A stretch of 64,000 nt of DNA, from positions 1 to 64,000 of the forward strand of contig JAIPDL010000002.1 of assembly GCA_021737695.1 (NCBI GenBank), given 5' to 3'. Shown piece by piece: positions 1-8,922 of this stretch. The position numbers and the translations under genes are program-made. The DNA is from Desulfotignum sp. (GTDB lineage: Bacteria; Desulfobacterota; Desulfobacteria; Desulfobacterales; Desulfobacteraceae). A model generated the notes under the pieces. That model ran no database searches and was not told the origin of the DNA. It worked only from the letters and a program-made list of their open reading frames with translations. Position 1 is the first letter of the stretch; every line of letters starts with the position of its first letter.

Positions 1-22
1 CTCACCCCACCCCGTTAGTTCG

Positions 23-1519
23 ATGCCCCCCAATGCCCAACCCCCAATAAAGACAAGAAAACAGGCCCCCATTACCCCCATTAAAATTAAAATCAAAGAC
101 CTGACCTGGGACCCCACCATCTACCCCAGAACCACCCAAAGCCGTCAGACCATCGATGCCTACGCGGAAGCCCTTGCCATTGGTGCCCAGTTCCCGCCCA
201 TCAAGATCCAGCGGGTATTCAACTATGCAGACGGCCAGACCGCCACCATAGTGATAGACGGCAGGCACCGCTGCTGCGCCTGCACAGAAAAAGGCATCCC
301 AGAGATTGCTGCCATTGAATGGAAAGAACAGCCCATTGATTACCAAAAAAACAAAACCGCCCTTCTCCTGGAATCCGCCCAATGCAATACGCGCCATGGA
401 GACCGGTTAACCCCCAGCGATAAAAAACAGGTGGCCAGAGATATTGCCGCAACGGACCCGGATTGCACCTATACGGAAGACAGCCTTGCAAAAAAACTGG
501 GTGTAAGCCGGCAAACCATCAATCTCTGGATCTCAGATATCCGGGCCCGGCAGCGGTCGGACCGGACCGCCACCATTCTCCGCCTCAGCCGCCTTGGATG
601 GACCCAGGAAAAAATTTCAGGAAAGGTTGGAATCAATCAACAGAGAATTTCTCAAATTACCAATAATGCAAATTTTGGCAATATTGGTAATTTGCTCTCC
701 AGGGGCCATACCATGGAATATATCGCCGTCCATTTTCAGATGGACCTTGCCCTGGCCTGGGCCATCCGCTTGCAGGGCAAAACAGATCAGGAAAAATTCA
801 AGGCACTGGGCTGGGGCCTTCGCACCTGGGACCAGTGGCATTTCAACGAATGTGACGACCGATTCGGAGACGACTGGCCCGGCCGGATTCCGGCCCAGCT
901 CATTGCCCATACCCTGTACTACTTCACAAAACCGGGCGACCATGTACTGGACCCCATGGCCGGCGGCGGGGTGGTCCCGGACACCTGCCTGATTTTTGAA
1001 CGCCGTTGCCAGGCCTTTGACCTGGCAGTCCGGGACAAGCGGCCTGAAATCGAACACTACCACTGGGACCCCCAAAACGACCCATGGCCCGTGACCAGAA
1101 AACCAGACCTGATCTTTTTTGATCCCCCTTATTACACCAAGAAACAAAAGGCATATGAACAAAAAGCAGATAAAGAGATGCCGTCCATCTCCTCCTACAC
1201 AAAAAAAGACTATACAAGGTTTTTCAAAGACTTTTTCACCCTGGCGTACAAACACACAAAACCCGGCACCATCCTGGCATTTCTCAATGCGGACTGGCGT
1301 GATTTTGAATCCACCCCGGCCATACAGGAAAAAACGGACAATGCCATCACCCTGTTTGATTACCACCGCCTTTTATCAGAAACAGGATGGAAAACAACCC
1401 ATCGCATTGAATGCCCCCTGTCCACAGAGCGCCTGACCGGAAACCAGGTCCAAAAAATGCAGGACAAACGCATCCTGGGTACCATCGGCAGAACCTTGTT
1501 GATCGCCAGACAGATGTAA
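23..1519 (+). CDS. ParB/Srx-like domain, HTH and DNA methyltransferase fusion
   Basis: Three parts are visible. A ParB/sulfiredoxin-like N-terminus (about residues 25-110) carries the signature VIDGRHR. Two helix-turn-helix stretches follow (about 153-172 and 190-212). The C-terminal part is a SAM-dependent DNA methyltransferase with DPMAGGG (310-316, cofactor loop) and DPPYY (367-371, catalytic), an amino-methyltransferase of the N4-cytosine or N6-adenine type. Such fusions are typical of prophages and integrative elements, where the ParB part is thought to bind or process DNA. No ribosome-binding site precedes the ATG and the frame stays open to the window edge, so the true start may lie outside. 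No restriction gene is adjacent, so an orphan methylase is likely. Target sequence unknown. Confidence 0.85.
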   Translation: MPPNAQPPIKTRKQAPITPIKIKIKDLTWDPTIYPRTTQSRQTIDAYAEALAIGAQFPPIKIQRVFNYADGQTATIVIDGRHRCCACTEKGIPEIAAIEWKEQPIDYQKNKTALLLESAQCNTRHGDRLTPSDKKQVARDIAATDPDCTYTEDSLAKKLGVSRQTINLWISDIRARQRSDRTATILRLSRLGWTQEKISGKVGINQQRISQITNNANFGNIGNLLSRGHTMEYIAVHFQMDLALAWAIRLQGKTDQEKFKALGWGLRTWDQWHFNECDDRFGDDWPGRIPAQLIAHTLYYFTKPGDHVLDPMAGGGVVPDTCLIFERRCQAFDLAVRDKRPEIEHYHWDPQNDPWPVTRKPDLIFFDPPYYTKKQKAYEQKADKEMPSISSYTKKDYTRFFKDFFTLAYKHTKPGTILAFLNADWRDFESTPAIQEKTDNAITLFDYHRLLSETGWKTTHRIECPLSTERLTGNQVQKMQDKRILGTIGRTLLIARQM

Positions 1520-1897
1520 GGAGTATGTATCGCAGGCAATCGCCAGCTGACCTGCTTTGGGCAGCTCCAGCTTCAGGTGTACTTCAACCGAAGTTGACAA
1601 GACCATGTTGTATCCAAATATTTTCTGTTTTCTGGCAGAATTTTTCGGATCGTTTCTGACCGAGATCCATGCATTGATTTCGTGGATCTGTCTGATACTG
1701 AAGCCGAACACGAAATGGATTACAACAATAACGCCATCGGCCGTGAATATGCCTTGAAAAAAATACAAAAAAATTGAAATTCTCTCCCGTATGCTCAATG
1801 ATACCAGAGTAATTAGAACTTCGATGGAATAACCAACCGCCTCAAATATTGAACTTTATGCTATTCGGACAATACTGAAAAACCTCAGGATCGATCC
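1520..1897. other. Gene-poor stretch with coding debris
   Basis: No intact gene is convincing in these 378 bases. The ORFs in the track here (1411-1659, 1557-1757, 1376-1798 minus) are short and do not resemble known proteins as wholes. Two islands look protein-like: a plus-strand tail ending at 1777, listed separately, and a minus-strand stretch at about 1530-1610 that reads LPKAGQLAIACDTYS. This is consistent with a junction between an accessory element and the polysaccharide locus. No terminal inverted repeats were seen. Confidence 0.5.
1616..1777 (+). pseudogene. Possible remnant of a DUF6973-like protein C-terminus
   Basis: In the plus frame ending at the TGA at 1775-1777 the sequence reads HEMDYNNNAIGREYALKK near its end. 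The pattern HE...MD..NN..GR is, from memory, typical of the C-terminal end of DUF6973-like domains, which occur in secreted or toxin-like proteins. There is no start codon with a ribosome-binding site and no N-terminal domain upstream in this frame, so this would be a decayed fragment. The left boundary is approximate. The family assignment is tentative because it rests on one short motif. Confidence 0.3.
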
Positions 1898-2905
1898 ATG
1901 AATAAAATGATAGCCGCAAACTTCCACTACATTAAAAAGGATTTCTCGACTCCCTACCCCAGCATTTTCGGCCGGACGCCCGAACAGTTCAGACATCAGT
2001 TGGAATCTCTGGCCTCAATAGGAACATTCATCAGCCAAGATGAGATAAAAGATCACCTGGTATATGGAAAAAGGATACCGGAAAAGGCATTTCTGATTAC
2101 TTTCGACGATGGGCTCAAGGAACAATACGAGCTGGCAGTCCCCATTTTGAAACAAATGGGAATACCAGCCCTTTTCTTTGTCAACACCCTGCCTTTGAAA
2201 AAGCCCTATATATTAAATGTCCACAAAATCCATCTCATTCGATCAGTCAGGCCCACGCAGGAATTGAATGCTTTGTTAAAAAAAACACTTGCAACAGACA
2301 GAGTCACAGTTTCCCAGGAACAACTGTCCAACTGCGCTGCTGCCACATACAGATACGATCAAAAAGATCAAAGAGAATTGAAATATCTTCTCAATTTTCT
2401 GTTGACCGTTGATCAACGTGAAAAATACACCAATGATTTATTTAATCAAATTTTTCAAAATCAGGAAGCAGCTATCCACAAAGACCTTTACATGACTTCT
2501 GAACAGATAAAACACCTTCACAGGGATGGTATGCTCGGCTGTCACGGGCACAGACATCATCCACTGGGGAGACTTGATGCCCAGAGCTGTATAGCAGACG
2601 TGACCATTTCCAAGACATATCTTGAAAATCTAGCAGGGGGCAAAGTTTATGCATTTTGTTATCCATACGGCACTTACGATGCTGTAAACGGTGCTGACAC
2701 CATCGTCAGAAACACCGGATTTTTATTTGCCTTTACAATGGAACGTGCCGTAAACGATAATTATCGGCTCCCCTTTTTATTCTCCCGGTTTGACACCAAT
2801 GATTTGCCTGGAGGCAAATTGTTCAACCAGAATCCAGCTACCTTATTCGATGATCTCCCCTTCCGTAAATGGATGACACCCCTAATCAGGAAAAGAGAGC
2901 TATGA
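1898..2905 (+). CDS. Polysaccharide deacetylase-like (NodB-fold) protein
   Basis: A 335-residue protein of the carbohydrate esterase 4 type. The first metal/catalytic motif is seen as LITFDDGL (Asp70 and Asp71), the histidine motif as CHGHRHHP (His216 and His220 in HxxxH spacing), and a late motif as CYPYGTYD. These enzymes remove N-acetyl groups from GlcNAc-type residues. About 120 extra residues separate the first two motifs, longer than a minimal NodB domain. No signal peptide is evident, so it probably acts in the cytoplasm on a precursor. The stop overlaps the next start (ATGA), so it is coupled to the sulfotransferase. It is the first gene of the polysaccharide locus. Substrate unknown. 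Confidence 0.85.
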   Translation: MNKMIAANFHYIKKDFSTPYPSIFGRTPEQFRHQLESLASIGTFISQDEIKDHLVYGKRIPEKAFLITFDDGLKEQYELAVPILKQMGIPALFFVNTLPLKKPYILNVHKIHLIRSVRPTQELNALLKKTLATDRVTVSQEQLSNCAAATYRYDQKDQRELKYLLNFLLTVDQREKYTNDLFNQIFQNQEAAIHKDLYMTSEQIKHLHRDGMLGCHGHRHHPLGRLDAQSCIADVTISKTYLENLAGGKVYAFCYPYGTYDAVNGADTIVRNTGFLFAFTMERAVNDNYRLPFLFSRFDTNDLPGGKLFNQNPATLFDDLPFRKWMTPLIRKREL

Positions 2906-3714
2906 AAAAAAAACCCGTATTTATCGGTGGATTGATGAAATCCGGAACCAGTCTGATACGTTCCCTGATAGGAAATCATTCGAATATTTTCGGAGGCTTG
3001 GAAACCTGGTGGTTTTCTGAAGATTTCCAAAATGATTATAAACTGTTGGACAGCAAGACAGCGCAAAAGCTACAAACGCTCTATGGGGTAAACGAAAAAG
3101 TATATGCCGAACTGGTTCTGAAATCTGAACATCACCTTAGTTTTCTGAACCTTTTTTTGCTATACAATGCCACCAGAGAAGGCAAAATCAGGTGGGTCGA
3201 AAAAACACCAGACAATATCTTTCATCTGGACCAGCTAAATAATTTTTGGGATAATAATTATGTGTTTATTTATATGATGCGTGATCCATTTGATACATTT
3301 GCCAGTTGGAAAAAAAACACATCCCATTCTTTGGACTTGTTTGAAAAAAAAACACATGACACTGTTGAGATCCTTTCATCCGATGACTTCTCAAAATCAG
3401 AAAACCATGTGATCATCACCTATGAAGACCTGATTTTACGAACAAAAGACGTCATGAAAAAAGTGATCACCTTCATAGGAGAGTCCTGGGAGGATGGTAT
3501 AGAAATGAATAAGAAGGATCGAACAGAGTATAATCTGGTAAAAAAATTTGCGAATAAGAACAGTACCACCCTTGAATCATTAAGCAAACCCATTTTCACC
3601 TCATCCATCCACCAGTACGAAGAAATTCTGAATCAAAAAGAGATCGAAAAAATCAAATGGTTTGCCAAAGATTACATAAAAATATTTCAGGCAGCCTTAT
3701 TGAGTGAAGCATAA
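2902..3714 (+). CDS. PAPS-dependent sulfotransferase family protein
   Basis: A 270-residue cytosolic sulfotransferase-fold protein. The 5'-phosphosulfate loop appears right at the N-terminus as GLMKSGTSLIRS, and the 3'-phosphate region as MMRDPFDTFASW. The family transfers sulfate from PAPS to hydroxyl or amino groups, here presumably on a sugar. The track starts it at 2869, but the ATG at 2902 follows AAAAGAGAG and overlaps the deacetylase stop, so 2902 is preferred. It is the first of four sulfotransferases in this locus. Acceptor unknown. A deacetylase followed by a sulfotransferase could in principle give N-sulfation, but that is only inference. Confidence 0.85.
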   Translation: MKKKPVFIGGLMKSGTSLIRSLIGNHSNIFGGLETWWFSEDFQNDYKLLDSKTAQKLQTLYGVNEKVYAELVLKSEHHLSFLNLFLLYNATREGKIRWVEKTPDNIFHLDQLNNFWDNNYVFIYMMRDPFDTFASWKKNTSHSLDLFEKKTHDTVEILSSDDFSKSENHVIITYEDLILRTKDVMKKVITFIGESWEDGIEMNKKDRTEYNLVKKFANKNSTTLESLSKPIFTSSIHQYEEILNQKEIEKIKWFAKDYIKIFQAALLSEA

Positions 3715-3727
3715 ACAGGAGTTGACC

Positions 3728-5131
3728 ATGATGGACAGAGTCTGGCTGTTTGATCCTCCCAGCAAAACCCCGACCAGAGAAAGCCGTATTTGGGAATTGA
3801 TAAGCGACCGGCTTATCAATGAAGGCTATTGGGAAAAAGTGTTCCGGCGTGTTTACAAACCGACCTTTGAAGAACTGGCCCGCTTAAAAAAAAATTGCAA
3901 AATTCCGGATAACCAAAAATTCAATAAAAATCAGATCTATGACACGCTGATAAAAGATCGCTACCCCATCATGGATATGCTCTACCGTAAAACAGACTGG
4001 GGAACAAACCGGTATAACTCTACATCATTTCATGAGTTATCCAACAGGATCTGGCTGTATTTTGAATTTTCATTTCTTTTTCTGATAAAAGAAAGAATAA
4101 CACTGGTTGTCTATTGGAATCCCCCGCATATGGGATGGAATTATATTGCCTGTCAAGTGGCCAAATCATTGGGCATAAAAACCCTGATACTGGATCAGGC
4201 GAAATTCATTAACAAGTTTTTTCACTACTTTGACTTTCATGATCATGGCGCTTTTCTTACCTCAAAAAAATTGGCGTATACAACCAGATTCAAAATTGAA
4301 AAGAAGATTGAAAAAGAGTGGTTTTACATGAAAAAAAATCGAGGGGTGAAGTCACAATTAAGCTTCAAAAAACTTTTGACTCCCTCAAGATATAAAAAAA
4401 GACTGAACCTTATCATAGAAAACAATGATTATTTAAGGCTTTTCAGAGAATTATGTATCCGGGAACGCCGCCCACAAGCCTTTTTCAGATTTTATACCGA
4501 ACGTAATTACCAGAGGGCCCTAAAAAATGCATATAGCAGAAATGTTTCTCTTGACTCAAAATATGTCTATTTCCCTCTGCATAAACAACCTGAGCGATCC
4601 ACCTCTATTTGGGGTGGCATATACCTGGATCAGATGCTTGCCATTGAACGGTTATCTGAACTAATCCCTGGAAACTGGCATATCTATGTCAAAGAAAACC
4701 CGAAACAAACAGGCGCTTACAGAGATACCCTTTTTTTTCAACGCATGAAACTGATCCCCAATCTGTCTTTACTTCCTAAAGAATCCAATACGCATGAGCT
4801 GATTCGCTACTCACAATTTGTGGCAACCATTTTAGGTACCGCTGGGTGGGAAGCAATCACCGGTGGAAAAAATGTACTCATTTTCGGCTGGGGCACCTGG
4901 TATAAAAATCTGCCTGGTGTTTATCATTACCATCCCGATATTGACATTCAAGAACTGGCTGAGGCTCGAATCGATCATCATGAACTGGAAAAAAAGGTGG
5001 CTGAAATATTCAACAAGTGTGGTACAGGCCTTGTGAACTTCCGACAGATCCCATCCATTCCAAATTTCGACGTGGAAAGCAATACCGATATGGTTGTCAA
5101 GTCTTTAAAACAAATACTCTATGATAAGTGA
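3728..5131 (+). CDS. Capsule-type polysaccharide biosynthesis protein
   Basis: About 467 residues from the ATG at 3728, chosen over the track start at 3704 because AGGAG lies just upstream. The C-terminal half resembles the capsular polysaccharide synthesis fold (KpsC/KpsS-like, GT-B), with YFPLHKQPE, a VKENPKQ segment and a SQFVATILGTAGWEA segment that places a conserved acidic/glycine loop before the nucleotide-binding helix. The N-terminal half is charged and not recognised. It is probably a cytoplasmic glycosyltransferase that adds one sugar of the repeat. The TGA overlaps the GTG start of the flippase downstream. The specific donor cannot be read from the sequence. Confidence 0.65.
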   Translation: MMDRVWLFDPPSKTPTRESRIWELISDRLINEGYWEKVFRRVYKPTFEELARLKKNCKIPDNQKFNKNQIYDTLIKDRYPIMDMLYRKTDWGTNRYNSTSFHELSNRIWLYFEFSFLFLIKERITLVVYWNPPHMGWNYIACQVAKSLGIKTLILDQAKFINKFFHYFDFHDHGAFLTSKKLAYTTRFKIEKKIEKEWFYMKKNRGVKSQLSFKKLLTPSRYKKRLNLIIENNDYLRLFRELCIRERRPQAFFRFYTERNYQRALKNAYSRNVSLDSKYVYFPLHKQPERSTSIWGGIYLDQMLAIERLSELIPGNWHIYVKENPKQTGAYRDTLFFQRMKLIPNLSLLPKESNTHELIRYSQFVATILGTAGWEAITGGKNVLIFGWGTWYKNLPGVYHYHPDIDIQELAEARIDHHELEKKVAEIFNKCGTGLVNFRQIPSIPNFDVESNTDMVVKSLKQILYDK

Positions 5132-6585
5132 ATACATTGAAACAATTGCGTGCCAAAATGATTCACGGATTTACCTGGAATGCTGTCAATGTATTCACCC
5201 AGCAGGGGGTGTCGCTTGTCATACATATCACCCTGGCCCGGCTTTTGTTCCCGGCAGATTTCGGGATCATCGGAATGATTACCATTTTTCTTGAACTGTC
5301 CCAGCGCCTCCAAGGTTCAGGACTTGGCGAATCATTGACCCGCAAAAAACATGCAGACCAGGAAGAGTACAACTTTGTGTTTTTTTACAGCATGTCTGTA
5401 GGATTTTTCTGTTATGGGCTCCTTTTCACTCTGGCACCAGCCATAGCCGCCTTTTATTCAGAACCTCAACTGATCTCGGTTATTCGAATCATTGCCATTA
5501 ATTTGATTTTAATGCCTTTGCGGGGAATCAACCGGGTTCAGCTGGTCAAAATGTTCAAATTTGATCAAATTGCCAGAATTGAAATCACCACCAATATCGG
5601 CGCCGGGTTGATTGCCATTTATCTGGCATACACGGGATGGGGAGTTTGGAGCCTCGTTATTCAGCACCTAAGTATCGGTCTGATCTCCCTGACCCTTTTT
5701 GTGACAACGAATTTCTGGTTACCAACGTTTAAACTGGACCATAAAAAATCTCGGCAGTTGTTTTCCTTTGGATCAAAATTCATGATTTCCAATTTTATCC
5801 AGATAGGGTTCCGCAATATATATCACGTGATAATCGGTAAACAATATACTGCAGCAACTTTGGGTTCTTATACGCAGGGCATAAAGCTTGTAAGTCTTCC
5901 CTCCAATGCCATTAATACCATTATTAAAAAGGTTTCCTTTCCAGTCTTTGCCGAAGTGTATGATGACAAAGCCAGGTATCGAAACATATTCCAAAAAAAC
6001 GTCCGTTTGTTGAGCTATATTAACTTTCCTTTGTTAATCACCTTAGCAGCCATGTCAGATCCATTGATTCCCTTTCTTCTTTCAAACAAGTGGCATGCGA
6101 CGATCCCTTTTTTCCAGATCCTTTTTGTAATAGGTTTAATGGACCCTGTCAAATCACTGTTTACAAACGTTTTGAAAGTCGAAGGCAAGGGAGGCCAATT
6201 GATTCAGTATGTGCTTTTCAGCAAATTATTTTTTCTGGCAGGCATTTTTTTAACGGCCCATATCAGTGTTCACGCTTTGGCCATCAGTCAATCCGTTGCC
6301 GCGTCCATGGAATTACTGCTGTTTTCCCGTATCGGCCGATATATTGACTACTATTTTGATGATTTTCTCAAAGATGTTCTTCCTAATTTATTTATCGGGA
6401 CATGTATAGGATGCGGAATCATCCTTTTTAATCGAAACACCCAGTTGAATGACCTGATAACACTCCTTTTGGATGGAACAATTGCATTACTGATTCTTGT
6501 TATCCTGTCATCGTTTTTGAAAAATCCGAGTTTTATTGAAATTAAAACAGAATTGCGATCACGGATACTAAAAAAAGCATTTTGA
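5128..6585 (+). CDS. Wzx-type polysaccharide flippase (first of two)
   Basis: A 485-residue protein with about 12-14 hydrophobic segments and a WzxC/MOP-family N-terminus (FTWNAVNVFTQQG, LARLLFPADFGIIG). The family moves undecaprenyl-diphosphate-linked repeat units across the inner membrane. The start is a GTG overlapping the previous stop (GTGA), giving tight translational coupling. An ATG at 5158 is an alternative. A second flippase begins in the last bases of this one, so the locus carries two, which suggests two different lipid-linked intermediates or one redundant copy. Confidence 0.88.
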   Translation: MNTLKQLRAKMIHGFTWNAVNVFTQQGVSLVIHITLARLLFPADFGIIGMITIFLELSQRLQGSGLGESLTRKKHADQEEYNFVFFYSMSVGFFCYGLLFTLAPAIAAFYSEPQLISVIRIIAINLILMPLRGINRVQLVKMFKFDQIARIEITTNIGAGLIAIYLAYTGWGVWSLVIQHLSIGLISLTLFVTTNFWLPTFKLDHKKSRQLFSFGSKFMISNFIQIGFRNIYHVIIGKQYTAATLGSYTQGIKLVSLPSNAINTIIKKVSFPVFAEVYDDKARYRNIFQKNVRLLSYINFPLLITLAAMSDPLIPFLLSNKWHATIPFFQILFVIGLMDPVKSLFTNVLKVEGKGGQLIQYVLFSKLFFLAGIFLTAHISVHALAISQSVAASMELLLFSRIGRYIDYYFDDFLKDVLPNLFIGTCIGCGIILFNRNTQLNDLITLLLDGTIALLILVILSSFLKNPSFIEIKTELRSRILKKAF

Positions 6586-8171
6586 TCTCCCGTCAGCTCA
6601 TAGAAAAGTATAGGACCGCTGTTCAATACACCCTGGTCTTTAAAACCATTAGTCAATTGGTTGGAGGTATTGCCGCAATCCTTTTGGTCAGGGCCTTGAG
6701 TGAAACAGAATATGGCCTATATCACCTGCTTTACACTATAATTCCGCTTATAGGAATGATCAGCTCCCTGGGAATTTCAAATACCCTTCAACGATATATA
6801 CCTGAATACTACCGAAAGGGAGAATATCGACTGGCCAGCACTCTTTATCGCACGATGTCCTTTCTTCGGCTGTTATCAAATATTCTGATACTCGGTCTGG
6901 TTCTGATTTTCTGGGAAACCATTTCCCCGATACTAAAATTATCCAGCTATAAAAATTACTTCATGCTTTTCACAGTCATTATTTTTCTCGATATGCATCG
7001 CACTTTACTGGATACCTGCCTGTCATCATTTTTTCTTCAAAAATACGCAAAATCGATTGGATGCCTTTTTCCCATTATCCGGACTGTCGGATATTCATTG
7101 ATTATCATCTATGAAAAAAATATCTGGTATGCCATTCTGACAGACCTGGCTGCTTATACCATTGTTTTTGCAGCGCTACAATTGCTGTATCACCGAAAAA
7201 TCCCAAAATTCGGGGGGCATCATCAATTTTTCTCCCTAACTGAAAAAAAAAGAATCGCCCGTTATGCATTCTTTTACAACTTCAATGAAGCTGGAGACGG
7301 ATTATTAAATTCCTATTTTGACAATTTTATCATCATCATGTTTATGAATCATGCAGCTGTTGGAGCATACTCCTTCTGTGTAACCATGACAGTTCTCATC
7401 GGGCGGATGCTGCCCTTGCGATATTTCATGGAGGTCCTTCGGCCGGCTTTGTTTTCCACATATTCAGTGAACAATAACGGAGACAGCAGCCAATTTTTCC
7501 AACACACAATAAAAATCCATTCAATATTCACCTTTCCCTGTTTCTTTTTTTTGCTGATCTATGGCCGAGATCTGATCATGGTTTTTTTTCAGGGAAAGTT
7601 CATCGACCATGTCCCAGTTCTATGTACCATCTTTTTCTTTTTTGAGGTAATGACTTTTCCTGTGGGGCTTATTGCTCAACTTAAAGAAAAAGCGGACATT
7701 GTCTTTTACAGCAAACTTTTTGCTGTTTACAACCTGATCGCCGATATCGTGCTCATCAATTTCTTCGGATTGTTAGGAGCTGCATTTGCAACCGGAACAG
7801 CCATTCTCGGGAAAAAATGTTTTATCTGGTGGTTTATCAGAAAAAATGCCAGCTTTCAAGGAATGGGGGGATTTTACCTCAAAATCACTGGTTTCTGGTC
7901 TGTTTCAGCTGCGTTGTTTTTTGCAACCTGCCAGGTGATTCCCCACCCATGGGCAAGACTGCTTGTGGGTGTGCTTGGTTTTTCAACAGCTTTTTTCCTT
8001 CAATTCAAATGTAGGTATTTCAATGAAAGGGAAAAATATTTTTGGTTCCAGTTTTTCGACTGCAAGCCAAGCGTTTTGTGTGTGCTAAAACACCTGCATC
8101 TGTTACCCCAAGAAAAAAATGCTCCAGTATCAATTCAAGATAAGTGCACGTGGAAAAAGAGATCCTCATAG
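6582..8171 (+). CDS. Second polysaccharide flippase / MATE-like exporter
   Basis: A 529-residue multi-spanning membrane protein of the polysaccharide-synthesis flippase superfamily, with the start-region pattern KTISQLVGGIAAILLVRALSE and a terminal hydrophilic tail of about 50 residues. It is only distantly similar to the neighbouring flippase, so this is not a recent tandem duplication. The start is TTG within the overlapping TTGA of the preceding stop. Sequence style fits the Wzx/teichoic-acid exporter group. It is followed by a small stem-loop and a 90-base gap before the next gene. Confidence 0.85.
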   Translation: MISRQLIEKYRTAVQYTLVFKTISQLVGGIAAILLVRALSETEYGLYHLLYTIIPLIGMISSLGISNTLQRYIPEYYRKGEYRLASTLYRTMSFLRLLSNILILGLVLIFWETISPILKLSSYKNYFMLFTVIIFLDMHRTLLDTCLSSFFLQKYAKSIGCLFPIIRTVGYSLIIIYEKNIWYAILTDLAAYTIVFAALQLLYHRKIPKFGGHHQFFSLTEKKRIARYAFFYNFNEAGDGLLNSYFDNFIIIMFMNHAAVGAYSFCVTMTVLIGRMLPLRYFMEVLRPALFSTYSVNNNGDSSQFFQHTIKIHSIFTFPCFFFLLIYGRDLIMVFFQGKFIDHVPVLCTIFFFFEVMTFPVGLIAQLKEKADIVFYSKLFAVYNLIADIVLINFFGLLGAAFATGTAILGKKCFIWWFIRKNASFQGMGGFYLKITGFWSVSAALFFATCQVIPHPWARLLVGVLGFSTAFFLQFKCRYFNEREKYFWFQFFDCKPSVLCVLKHLHLLPQEKNAPVSIQDKCTWKKRSS

Positions 8172-8192
8172 TGTAACTGCCTTACACTTTTA
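8170..8192 (+). terminator. Weak stem-loop after the second flippase
   Basis: AGTGTAA, a five-base loop, then TTACACT followed by TTT. The 7-bp AT-rich stem directly at the flippase stop codon could act as a weak terminator or attenuator, or protect an mRNA end, between the flippase pair and the methyltransferase. Confidence 0.4.
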
Positions 8193-8261
8193 GTTAAAAT
8201 CCATTTAATCTTTGGACATGTCTCACAATAACGAGTCCAGGTCAGAAACTTTGGAGGCAAT

Positions 8262-8858
8262 ATGAAGAACAAACCTTCACTTTTTGATTTTATTCTCTCC
8301 AAAATCAAAAAAAATCCCAGATCTCATGTACTAAACCTGATTCCTAAGAATGGCATATGTGCTGAATTAGGCGTTTGGAAGGGCAATTTTTCAAAACAAA
8401 TTCTCAAGAGAAAACCCAAAAAAATTCACCTCATAGATCCATGGTTCTATCTTCCTGAATTCGGGGACCGATGCTATGGTGCCCGCAGTGGCAACAGTCA
8501 GGAAAAAATGGACGCCATTTACCGGCAAGTTTATAAATCTTTTTCGAATATACCCCAAGTTGAAATACATCGGATGAAATCGGAGGAAGCAGCAGGACTT
8601 TTTCCGAATCAGTATTTTGATTTTATTTATATTGACGGTAACCACAACTATGAATTCGTTAAAACAGACCTCATTAATTTCAGTCCAAAATTAAAAATCA
8701 ATGGGTATATCTGTGGAGATGATTATATATTCACAAGATGTGGAAATGGAGGCCCAAAACGTGCCGTTATGGAATTTACTGCAGAAAAAATAGACTTCGA
8801 ACAAATACTTCCCATACAAAATAATCAGTTTATCATCAAAAGAACAATTCCAATGTAA
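8262..8858 (+). CDS. Class I SAM methyltransferase (Methyltransf_24 type)
   Basis: A 198-residue Rossmann-fold methyltransferase. The SAM-binding region is GICAELGVWKGNFS, followed by the acidic second-strand end HLIDPW and the motif FDFIYIDGNHNYE, the signature of the Methyltransf_24 group found in many glycan loci. A clear ribosome-binding site GGAGG precedes the ATG by five bases. It probably O-methylates a sugar, or modifies a small precursor, of the polysaccharide made here. The substrate is not predictable. It stands alone between two short gaps, so it may have its own transcription signals. Confidence 0.85.
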   Translation: MKNKPSLFDFILSKIKKNPRSHVLNLIPKNGICAELGVWKGNFSKQILKRKPKKIHLIDPWFYLPEFGDRCYGARSGNSQEKMDAIYRQVYKSFSNIPQVEIHRMKSEEAAGLFPNQYFDFIYIDGNHNYEFVKTDLINFSPKLKINGYICGDDYIFTRCGNGGPKRAVMEFTAEKIDFEQILPIQNNQFIIKRTIPM

Positions 8859-8922
8859 TAAACTATCAATTGGGGATACTAATTGAAATCTGTTTTTATT
8901 CCTTTTTTCGAAAGCCTTTTGT

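Noticed and set aside
1376-1798. 140-residue minus-strand ORF over the accessory boundary
   Set aside because: Part of it overlaps the methyltransferase gene, it has no ribosome-binding site, and only a short inner stretch looks protein-like.
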